Of a stretch of DNA of 46,520 nt, positions 1-7,367 are shown in pieces; the first letter of the stretch is position 1; the number at the start of each line of letters is the position of its first letter. A program made the translations under genes and the position numbers. The notes beneath the pieces were generated by a model, which worked only from the letters and a program-made list of their open reading frames with translations, made no database searches and was not told the DNA's origin. Origin of the DNA: JAKSSE01 sp045597645 (lineage in GTDB: Bacteria; Bacillota; Clostridia; Lachnospirales; Lachnospiraceae). The stretch lies in NCBI GenBank assembly GCA_045597645.1, contig JAZLKM010000057.1, positions 1-46,520 of the forward strand, in the 5' to 3' direction.

Positions 1-170
1 TGCCATGGAGGAAGGAGCATGCAGCTACGCGCAGGCCGAGTGAAGACAATACGTAGTGAATGAAGCGAAGGCGCCCCCCTACACAGACGGGGACGGGGAG
101 GGAAGATGGGGAGGGGGGGAAAAATGGTAAAACTTTACAAAAAAAGACGGAGATATCTAGGCATTTCGTA
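1..170. other. Non-coding upstream region, possibly dispersed repeat
   Basis: No reading frame here looks like a gene: all three forward frames meet a stop within the first 63 bases or so. The first 80 bases contain short purine-rich near-repeats (GTGAA, GAATGAAG, GCGAAGG) and run into a C-tract and then a G-tract. The texture differs from the coding DNA that follows and resembles the decaying intergenic repeats seen in Lachnospiraceae genomes, but no second copy exists in this window, so this is only an impression. Confidence 0.3.
89..119 (+). other. G-rich tract with G-quadruplex potential
   Basis: Five G runs lie in 31 bases: GGGG at 89-92, GGGG at 95-98, GGG at 100-102, GGGG at 108-111 and seven G at 113-119, with loops of 1 to 5 bases. 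This satisfies the usual G3+ N1-7 pattern for an intramolecular quadruplex on the + strand. A C-run at 74-79 could alternatively pair with one G run. It lies about 75 bases upstream of the predicted -10 box of the first gene. A regulatory effect is inference only. Confidence 0.55.
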
Positions 171-199
171 TTCATTTTACTTTGGTGTTGTGCTAAAAT
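171..199 (+). promoter_or_regulatory. Probable extended -10 sigma-A promoter
   Basis: TAAAAT at 194-199 is preceded by TGC, giving an extended -10 (TGnTAAAAT). The -35 position 17 bases upstream (171-176, TTCATT) is weak, as is common for extended -10 promoters. The expected transcript would start near 206 and give a leader of about 60 bases before the aminotransferase start codon. Confidence 0.45.
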
Positions 200-268
200 G
201 TCACATTAGGAAATCTGTAAGCTGTGGTGGCTTGCAGTGAATGAGGAGACAAAGAGAAGAGGTAGACG

Positions 269-1543
269 ATGAAATCTTATTCGGAGTACACAAGACAGGA
301 GCTTTTGGAAGAGAAGCATGCGTTGCAGGCAGAGTACGAGGAGTATCAGGAGGCAGGCCTTGCACTTGATATGTCTAGAGGTAAGCCGGAGACTAGACAG
401 TTGGATCTGGCCATGGAGCTGCTTAACACCCTGGATGCTGATACAGATATGATGAGTGGCGCGCTTGATACCAGAAATTATGGTGGACTCGAGGGAATTA
501 AAGAGGCGAAGGCTCTTTTTGCTGATATGCTCAAGACCGTACCGGAGAAGATAGTGGTATGCGGTAGCAGCTCGCTGAATTCTATGTTTGATACTATTTC
601 GAGATCGATGACCCATGGTGTGTGTGGATCGACTCCATGGTGCAAGCTTGATAGAGTACGTTTCCTGTGCCCTGCTCCAGGATATGATAGACATTTTAAG
701 GTTACAGAGTATTTTGGGATTGATCTGATTACAGTGCCAATGACTCCGGATGGACCGGATATGGACGTGGTGGAGAAGCTGGTATCTGCAGATCCGCTTA
801 TCAAGGGTATTTGGTGCGTGCCGAAGTATTCTAATCCGGAGGGAGTAGTATATTCGGATGAGACGGTAAGAAGATTTGCAAATCTTAAGCCGGCAGCTGA
901 AGACTTCAGAATCTTTTGGGATAATGCATATGGTGTTCATCATCTGTATGAGCCTATTGAGATACTCAATATTATCGATGAGTGTGAGAAGGCTGGTAAT
1001 CCAGATTTGTATTATGAGTTCTGCTCATTCTCAAAGGTATCATTTGCAGGAGCGTCTGTTGCAGCTATCGCAATGTCAGAGAATAACAAAAAGGACTGCC
1101 TGTCATCGATGGGAATCCAGACCATAAGCAACGATAAGATTAATCAGCTTCGTCATGCTCGTTACTTTAAGAATGCAGAGGGCATTGCAGCACATATGGA
1201 GAAGCACGCAGCTATTCTTCGTCCTAAGTTTGAGATGGTTGATAAGATACTTAGTGATAATCTTGAGGGTAGAGGCTGCGGTAACTGGACCAAGCCAAAG
1301 GGTGGATATTTCGTGACATATTATGCTAACACTGGATGCGCTACCCGCATTGTAAAGCTCTGCTCTGAGGCGGGCGTTGTAATGACTGGCGCAGGAGCTC
1401 CTTTCCCATATGGCAAGGATCCTAAGGATAGTGTTATTCGTATCGCACCGAGCTATCCGCCGATTGATGAGCTGGAGATGGCAGCTAAAATTTTTGTAAC
1501 TTGTGTAAAGCTTGCGACTGTAGAGCAGCTTCTTGCTAGATAA
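269..1543 (+). CDS. PLP-dependent aminotransferase (aspartate aminotransferase, AspT/PF12897-like)
   Basis: This 424-residue fold-type I PLP enzyme probably moves an amino group between aspartate (or alanine) and a 2-oxo acid in the cytoplasm. The N-terminal substrate segment reads LALDMSRGKPETRQLDL and is followed by the glycine-rich NYGGLEGI. The cofactor pocket shows PKYSNPEGVVYS, then D218-N219 in FWDNAYGVHHL, and the Schiff-base lysine K256 in CSFSKVSFAGAS. These features fit the Corynebacterium AspT type (subgroup Ib, Pfam PF12897) rather than the common AspC type. The ATG at 269 is preceded by a GAGG-containing purine stretch (AGAAGAGGTAG). It is the first gene after the predicted promoter, and proC starts 9 bases after its stop. 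The family is clear; exact substrate preference is not. Confidence 0.85.
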   Translation: MKSYSEYTRQELLEEKHALQAEYEEYQEAGLALDMSRGKPETRQLDLAMELLNTLDADTDMMSGALDTRNYGGLEGIKEAKALFADMLKTVPEKIVVCGSSSLNSMFDTISRSMTHGVCGSTPWCKLDRVRFLCPAPGYDRHFKVTEYFGIDLITVPMTPDGPDMDVVEKLVSADPLIKGIWCVPKYSNPEGVVYSDETVRRFANLKPAAEDFRIFWDNAYGVHHLYEPIEILNIIDECEKAGNPDLYYEFCSFSKVSFAGASVAAIAMSENNKKDCLSSMGIQTISNDKINQLRHARYFKNAEGIAAHMEKHAAILRPKFEMVDKILSDNLEGRGCGNWTKPKGGYFVTYYANTGCATRIVKLCSEAGVVMTGAGAPFPYGKDPKDSVIRIAPSYPPIDELEMAAKIFVTCVKLATVEQLLAR

Positions 1544-1552
1544 GAGGACGAG

Positions 1553-2362
1553 ATGGGTAAGAAAGTAGGCTTCATTGGCGCTGGTAATATGGCGAAAGCT
1601 ATTATCGGCGGTGTTATAAAAGCAGATTTATTCAATGTAAATAACATTCTTGCATCTGCAAAATCTCCTGAGACGCTGGCTGTTGTGGCTAGAGAGTATG
1701 GCATTTGCACTACGACAGACAATAGAGAAGTGGCAAAGAATGCGGAAATTCTTTTCCTGTGCGTTAAGCCAAAGCACCTTCCGGAAGTGATTGCTGGAAT
1801 CAAAGATGTGGTCTCTGAGAATACTCTGATAATATCTATCGCAGCAGGCCTCACTTTAGATACTCTGGCAGAGCTTTTCGGCCAGGACCGCAAGCTTGTG
1901 CGTGTTATGCCGAATACACCGGCCATGGTGGGAGCAGGAATGGCAGCTATAACGCCTAACGCTAATGTGACCACAAAAGAGATTGAAACTGTTGAGGAAA
2001 TATTTGGTAGTCTTGGCCGTGCAAGGGTAGTGAAAGAGACAGAAATGGATGCTGTTACAGCAGTGTCTGGCAGCTCTCCTGCTTTCGTATATATGTTTAT
2101 TGAGGCTCTGGCTGACGGAGCTGTGGCTGCAGGAATGCAGCGCAAGGATGCTTATGAATTTGCAGCTCAGACTGTTATGGGTTCAGCAAAAATGATTCTT
2201 AAGACCGGCAAGCATCCGGGTGAGCTTAAGGATCAGGTGTGCTCACCTGGCGGCACTACCATTGAAGGTGTGGCAGCTTTGGAGGCAGCAGGCTTTAGAA
2301 GTGCTGTCATTGAGGCAGTTATTGCAGCAGCTGAGAAGTCAAAGGAAATGGGTAAGAAGTAA
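1553..2362 (+). CDS. proC: Pyrroline-5-carboxylate reductase
   Basis: It catalyses the last step of proline synthesis, NAD(P)H-dependent reduction of 1-pyrroline-5-carboxylate to proline. The 269-residue length is normal for the family. The N-terminus carries the dinucleotide-binding fingerprint GFIGAGNMAKAIIGG. Further on are VKPKHLPEVI, the conserved VRVMPNTPAMVGAG, and the C-terminal family signature LKDQVCSPGGTTIEGVAALE. The start has AGAGGACGAG just upstream. Its TAA stop overlaps the ATG of the next gene (TAATG at 2360-2364), so the glucosidase is probably translated by coupling. No proA or proB is in the window. Confidence 0.95.
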   Translation: MGKKVGFIGAGNMAKAIIGGVIKADLFNVNNILASAKSPETLAVVAREYGICTTTDNREVAKNAEILFLCVKPKHLPEVIAGIKDVVSENTLIISIAAGLTLDTLAELFGQDRKLVRVMPNTPAMVGAGMAAITPNANVTTKEIETVEEIFGSLGRARVVKETEMDAVTAVSGSSPAFVYMFIEALADGAVAAGMQRKDAYEFAAQTVMGSAKMILKTGKHPGELKDQVCSPGGTTIEGVAALEAAGFRSAVIEAVIAAAEKSKEMGKK

Positions 2363-3684
2363 TGTGGGCTTACGAGGCAGTTTTCTATCAGATATATCCA
2401 TTGGGATTTTGCGGAGCACCATTCGATAATTTTCCGGCGGGAAGCGATGATGCGCTTACTCATAAGATTAAGAAAGTTATAGACTGGATACCGCACATTA
2501 AGCAGCTGGGTGCTAATGCAATCTACTTTTCTCCGGTGTGGGAGTCTGACACTCATGGGTATAACGCCAGAGATTATAGGATGATTGACAGACGTATTGG
2601 TACCAATGATGACTTTAAGGAGGTCTGCAAAGCCCTTCACGAAGCAGGCATTAAGGTGGTGCTGGACGGTGTATTCAACCATGCTGGCCGTGGTTTTTTC
2701 GCCTTTAGAGATGTGCAGGAGAAGAAGTGGGATAGCCAGTACAAGGATTGGTTTTACCTGAATTTTGATGGCAACTCTAACTATAACGATGGCTTCTGGT
2801 ATGAGGGCTGGGAAGGTAATTTCGATCTGGTTAAGCTCAATCTGCGCAATCCGCAGGTGCGAGATTATCTTTTTGACAGTATCCGCTACTGGGTGGATGA
2901 ATTTGACATTGATGGCTTAAGACTTGATGTGGCATATTGCCTTGATCGCGATTTTATGCGTGACCTTAGGGGGTTAGCTAATGTGATTAAGCCTGAGTTT
3001 TTCCTGTTGGGAGAGACTCTGCACGGTGATTACAATCAGATAATGAATGACGATATGCTTCATTCGGTTACTAATTACGAGTGCTACAAGGGATTACATT
3101 CAAGCTTCAATAGCATGAATATGTTTGAGATTAATCATTCACTTCTCAGACAGTTTGGGCCGGAGCAGTGGACTTTATACAAGGGTAAGCATCTGCTTTC
3201 TTTTGTTGATAATCATGATGTATCACGCGTGGCATCTATTTTGAATAATGACAGACATCTGGTACCGATTTATGCGCTGATGATTGGTATGCCTGGCATC
3301 CCGTGCATCTACTATGGAAGTGAGTGGGGCGCTAAGGCAGACAAATCTCAGGGAGATCCGGCTCTTCGTCCGTGCTTTGATGACATTGTATGGAACGAGC
3401 TGACGGATAAGATAGCAGGCTTTGTGGCTGCGAAAAAAGCGAGCAAAGCATTGTGCTATGGCGATTTTGGATCAGTGGTACTCACAAATAAGCAATGCGT
3501 GTTTAGAAGACAGTGTGATGATGAGCGTGTACTTGTATGCATCAATGCAGATGATAATGATTTCTTTGCGGGATTTGATCAGGGTACAGGGCATGCAGTT
3601 GATCTAGTGACAGGAGAGGACGTGCAGCTTAATGGTGGGCTTAACCTGCCGGCGTATTCTGCGCGTTATCTTAAGCTGGTATAG
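2362..3684 (+). CDS. GH13 alpha-amylase family glucosidase, intracellular
   Basis: This 440-residue alpha-glucan hydrolase has no signal peptide, so it should act on maltodextrins or other alpha-glucosides inside the cell. The (beta/alpha)8 barrel motifs of GH13 are all present: region I DGVFNH (102-107), region II GLRLDVAY (185-192, nucleophile D189), region III LLGETLHG (acid/base E218) and region IV FVDNHD (281-286, transition-state stabiliser D286). The N-terminal YQIYPLGFCGAP and the short C-terminal beta domain resemble neopullulanase or maltodextrin-glucosidase-like enzymes, but subfamily and product cannot be settled by eye. Glycogen phosphorylase lies further along the same run, which fits joint use of stored or imported alpha-glucans. 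Confidence 0.88.
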   Translation: MWAYEAVFYQIYPLGFCGAPFDNFPAGSDDALTHKIKKVIDWIPHIKQLGANAIYFSPVWESDTHGYNARDYRMIDRRIGTNDDFKEVCKALHEAGIKVVLDGVFNHAGRGFFAFRDVQEKKWDSQYKDWFYLNFDGNSNYNDGFWYEGWEGNFDLVKLNLRNPQVRDYLFDSIRYWVDEFDIDGLRLDVAYCLDRDFMRDLRGLANVIKPEFFLLGETLHGDYNQIMNDDMLHSVTNYECYKGLHSSFNSMNMFEINHSLLRQFGPEQWTLYKGKHLLSFVDNHDVSRVASILNNDRHLVPIYALMIGMPGIPCIYYGSEWGAKADKSQGDPALRPCFDDIVWNELTDKIAGFVAAKKASKALCYGDFGSVVLTNKQCVFRRQCDDERVLVCINADDNDFFAGFDQGTGHAVDLVTGEDVQLNGGLNLPAYSARYLKLV

Positions 3685-3712
3685 CAGCTGATATAGTTTT
3701 AGGGTGATATTT

Positions 3713-4201
3713 ATGGATGCTGAACATTCCTACAGATACTGGGGTGATGAGACTCCTCAGGAGGATGTAGAGACAAAACAAGAGGAAATAATCATTGAAG
3801 CGGGACCTCTGAATGTAGAGATTCGAGATGTCATACCGCCTAAGCCGCGAATAGGCTTGGGGCTTGCGTCAATGATTTTGGGCATTATTACCTTTGTTTT
3901 TTTCTGGATTCCAACTATGCCGTTATCGACAGGCATTTTGGCAGTGATTTTTGGAATAATTGCTCTGGCAAAAAAATGTCGCAAGTCCTTTGCGCTGACG
4001 GGACTTATAACCGGTGGAGTTTCTATTGCATTATCGATTATTCTGCTGGTTGGGCTGTTTCATGTTGATTGGGGCAACGGCTTTGAGTTTGGCAGCCCTG
4101 ACGATGGATTTAGCTTCCGTTATGAATATGGTACAGATAATATTCTTCCGGATATGACGCCGGGGAATAATTATGGCTTAGACATAGAAGATTTTGTTTG
4201 A
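3713..4201 (+). CDS. Small membrane protein, DUF4190-like
   Basis: The product is 162 residues if translation begins at ATG 3713, which has AGGGTG (3701-3706) at proper spacing; an in-frame GTG at 3704 lies within that site and is less likely. An acidic hydrophilic N-terminus (1-46, rich in E and D) precedes hydrophobic segments at about 47-66, 70-86 and 93-115, separated by short loops including AKKCRKS. A polar C-terminus of about 45 residues follows, rich in G, F, Y and D. The glycine-rich repeated layout (GLGLASMILGII, GILAVIFGIIAL) is typical of DUF4190-type proteins. Function is unknown. It precedes ileS by 13 bases and is probably cotranscribed with it. Confidence 0.7.
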   Translation: MDAEHSYRYWGDETPQEDVETKQEEIIIEAGPLNVEIRDVIPPKPRIGLGLASMILGIITFVFFWIPTMPLSTGILAVIFGIIALAKKCRKSFALTGLITGGVSIALSIILLVGLFHVDWGNGFEFGSPDDGFSFRYEYGTDNILPDMTPGNNYGLDIEDFV

Positions 4202-4214
4202 TGGGGGATAGGAA

Positions 4215-7200
4215 ATGTACAAGAAAGTAGACACGAATCTCAATTTCGTAGAGAGAGAAAAAGCAACTGCTCAGTTCTGGAAGGATAATGATATTTTCCA
4301 GAAGAGCATGGACAGCCGCAAGGAGGGAGAGACATATACATTCTATGATGGCCCTCCGACTGCAAATGGTAAGCCGCATATTGGACACGTGCTGACACGT
4401 GTTATCAAGGATATGATTCCGCGTTACCAGACTATGAAGGGCAAGTATGTTCCGAGAAAGGCTGGTTGGGATACTCACGGACTTCCTGTCGAGCTTGAGG
4501 TTGAAAAGCTCCTGGGTATTGATGGCAAGGAGCAGATTGAGAACTATGGTCTTGATCCGTTCATTGGAAAATGTAAAGAGTCTGTATGGAAATATAAGGG
4601 TATGTGGGAGGATTTCTCAGATACTGTTGGTTTCTGGGCGGATATGGACAACCCATATGTCACCTACGATGACAATTTCATTGAGTCAGAGTGGTGGGCA
4701 TTAAAGACCATCTGGGACAAGGGACTTCTCTACAAAGGATTTAAGATTGTTCCTTATTGCCCACGCTGTGGTACTCCGCTTTCATCTCACGAGGTTGCAC
4801 AGGGCTATAAGACCGTAAAAGAGCGTTCAGCAATTGTCCGCTTTAAGGCTGTAGGCGAGGATGCATATTTCCTGGCTTGGACCACTACTCCGTGGACTCT
4901 GCCTTCAAATACCGCTCTTTGCGTTAACCCGGATGAGGAATACGCAAAGGTAAAGGCTGCTGATGGATATACTTACTATATGGCATCGGCACTTCTGGAT
5001 AATGTACTGGGTAAGCTTGGCGAGGATGACAAGCCGGCATATGAAATCCTTGAGACCTACAAGGGTACCGAGCTTGAGCACAAGGAGTACGAGCCTCTTT
5101 TCACCTGCGCTGGAGATGTGGCTAAAAAGCAGAATAAGAAAGCTCATTTTGTAACAGTTGATGGCTATGTAACAATGTCAGACGGTACTGGTATCGTTCA
5201 TATTGCGCCAGCATTTGGTGAGGACGATTCACGTGTCGGAAGAAATTACGACCTTCCATTTATTCAGTTCGTAGATGGCAAGGGTAATATGACTGAGGAG
5301 ACTCCTTATGCGGGTCTTTGGGTAAAGGATGCTGATCCTAAGGTGTTGGTTGATCTTGACAACGAGGGCAAGCTTTTCGATGCTCCAAAATTCGAGCATG
5401 AGTATCCGCACTGCTGGAGATGCTCTAAGCCGCTTATCTACTATGCTCGTGAGAGCTGGTACATCAAGATGAGCGCTGTTAAGGACGATCTTGTGGCTAA
5501 CAATAAGACTGTAAACTGGATTCCGGAGTCTATCGGTACAGGACGTTTTGGTAACTGGCTTGAGAATATTCAGGACTGGGCAGTTTCTCGTAACCGCTAT
5601 TGGGGTACACCACTTAACATCTGGGAATGCCCGGATTGCGGTGACAGAATTTCAATCGGAGGTCGTCAGGATTTATATGAGAAGAGTGGCAATGAGAAGG
5701 CTCTGACCGTAGAGCTCCATCGCCCATATATTGATGAAATCACCTGCAAGTGCGGTAAGTGTGGTGGCACAATGAAGCGTGTGCCGGAAGTTATCGATTG
5801 TTGGTTTGACTCAGGTGCTATGCCATTTGCACAGCATCATTATCCATTTGAAAATAAAGAACTGTTTGAGCAGCAGTTCCCAGCAGCATTCATCTCAGAG
5901 GCAGTTGACCAGACTAGAGGATGGTTCTACTCACTTATGGCAGAGTCAACCCTTCTTTTCAATAAGTCGCCTTATGAGAACGTCATCGTTTTAGGTCTTG
6001 TACTTGATGAGAACGGTGAGAAGATGTCTAAGTCAAAGGGAAATGCTGTAGATCCGTTCAGCGCTCTCGAGGAGTATGGCGCAGATGCTATCAGATGGTA
6101 CTTCTACATCAATTCAGCACCGTGGCTTCCTAATAGATTCCATGGCAAGGCTGTACAGGAAGGCCAGCGCAAGTTCATGGGAACTTTGTGGAACACATAT
6201 GCATTCTTCGTGCTTTATGCAAATATCGATGAGTTTGATGCAACCAAGTACTCACTTGATTACGATAAGCTCTCTGTAATGGATAAGTGGCTGCTTTCAA
6301 GACTTAACTCTACAATCAAGGCTGTAGATGATAATCTTGGAAACTATCGTATCCCGGAGGCAGCAAGAGCTCTCGATGATTTCGTTGATGAGATGTCTAA
6401 CTGGTATGTACGCCGCAGCCGTGATCGCTACTGGGCAAAGGGAATGGAGCAGGACAAGATAAATGCTTACATGACTCTCTATACTGCATTGGTTGAGATT
6501 TCAAAGGCAGCAGCTCCTATGATTCCATTTATGGCCGAGGAGATTTATCAGAATCTGGTTATCTCGCTTGATCCAAATGCAACAGAGTCAATTCACCTTT
6601 GTGATTTCCCGGTTGCAAATGAAGCTTATATTGATACTGAGCTTGAGAAGTCAATGGATGAGCTGCTCAAGTGCGTAGTTATGGGCCGTGCAGCTCGTAA
6701 TGCAGCAAATATCAAGAACCGTCAGCCGATTGGAAATATGTATGTAAAGGCGCCGTTTGCTTTGGATAAGTTCTTTACCGAAATCATTGAAGATGAGCTT
6801 AATGTTAAGAATGTAGAGTTCAGAGATGATGTGTCTTCGTATACTGATTACACCTTTAAGCCACAGCTTAAGACTGTAGGACCTAAGTATGGAAAATACC
6901 TCAAGGGTATCCAGGAAGCTCTTGCAGCACTTGACGGTAATAAAGCAATGGCAGAGCTCAAGGCAAATGGAGCAATCACTCTTCCTGAGGTTGCAGCAGA
7001 AATCAGCCTTGCCGAGGAAGACCTGTTAATTACCATGACTCAGGCTGAGGGATATCAGACTGAAGGTGATAATCAGGTAACTGTAGTACTAGATACAAAG
7101 CTTACTGAGGAGCTTATCAATGAGGGCTTCTTCAGAGAAATCGTTAGTAAAGTTCAGACTATGCGTAAGGAAGCTGGATTTGAGGTTATGGATCACATTG

Positions 7201-7367
7201 AGGTGGCATATTCTGGCACAGCTACAATTGACAGCATCTTCGAGAGCTTTGGCGAGGAGATTAAGTCAGAAGTCTTGGCTGACAGCCTGGTAAAGGGTGA
7301 GTCAGATGGCTATAAGAAACATTGGAACATCAACGGAGAAGAGGTAGATCTTTATGTCAAAAAGTAA
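4215..7367 (+). CDS. ileS: Isoleucyl-tRNA synthetase, long (type 2-like) form
   Basis: It charges tRNA-Ile with isoleucine. The class I signatures are HIGH at 55-58 (GKPHIGHVL) and KMSKS at 603-607 (GEKMSKSKGNAVDP). The CP1 editing domain between them contains AWTTTPWTLPSNTAL and HIAPAFGEDD. Zinc-type Cys pairs occur in the inserted region (CPRCGTP, CPDCGD, CKCGKCGG). At 1050 residues it is about 110 longer than the common bacterial type 1 enzyme. With its N-terminal FYDGPPTANGKPHIGH it looks like the type 2, eukaryote-like class common in Clostridia, which is generally less sensitive to mupirocin; that property is inferred from the class. No T-box leader precedes it. The last 14 bases overlap the start of glgP. 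Confidence 0.95.
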   Translation: MYKKVDTNLNFVEREKATAQFWKDNDIFQKSMDSRKEGETYTFYDGPPTANGKPHIGHVLTRVIKDMIPRYQTMKGKYVPRKAGWDTHGLPVELEVEKLLGIDGKEQIENYGLDPFIGKCKESVWKYKGMWEDFSDTVGFWADMDNPYVTYDDNFIESEWWALKTIWDKGLLYKGFKIVPYCPRCGTPLSSHEVAQGYKTVKERSAIVRFKAVGEDAYFLAWTTTPWTLPSNTALCVNPDEEYAKVKAADGYTYYMASALLDNVLGKLGEDDKPAYEILETYKGTELEHKEYEPLFTCAGDVAKKQNKKAHFVTVDGYVTMSDGTGIVHIAPAFGEDDSRVGRNYDLPFIQFVDGKGNMTEETPYAGLWVKDADPKVLVDLDNEGKLFDAPKFEHEYPHCWRCSKPLIYYARESWYIKMSAVKDDLVANNKTVNWIPESIGTGRFGNWLENIQDWAVSRNRYWGTPLNIWECPDCGDRISIGGRQDLYEKSGNEKALTVELHRPYIDEITCKCGKCGGTMKRVPEVIDCWFDSGAMPFAQHHYPFENKELFEQQFPAAFISEAVDQTRGWFYSLMAESTLLFNKSPYENVIVLGLVLDENGEKMSKSKGNAVDPFSALEEYGADAIRWYFYINSAPWLPNRFHGKAVQEGQRKFMGTLWNTYAFFVLYANIDEFDATKYSLDYDKLSVMDKWLLSRLNSTIKAVDDNLGNYRIPEAARALDDFVDEMSNWYVRRSRDRYWAKGMEQDKINAYMTLYTALVEISKAAAPMIPFMAEEIYQNLVISLDPNATESIHLCDFPVANEAYIDTELEKSMDELLKCVVMGRAARNAANIKNRQPIGNMYVKAPFALDKFFTEIIEDELNVKNVEFRDDVSSYTDYTFKPQLKTVGPKYGKYLKGIQEALAALDGNKAMAELKANGAITLPEVAAEISLAEEDLLITMTQAEGYQTEGDNQVTVVLDTKLTEELINEGFFREIVSKVQTMRKEAGFEVMDHIEVAYSGTATIDSIFESFGEEIKSEVLADSLVKGESDGYKKHWNINGEEVDLYVKK

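Noticed and set aside
206..943. Minus-strand open frame of 245 codons over the aminotransferase
   Set aside because: No conserved motif, and the aminotransferase on the + strand has clear catalytic residues.
1453..2145. Minus-strand open frame of 230 codons within proC
   Set aside because: Antisense shadow of proC; composition (Ala/Ser/Ile-rich) follows from the complementary codons.
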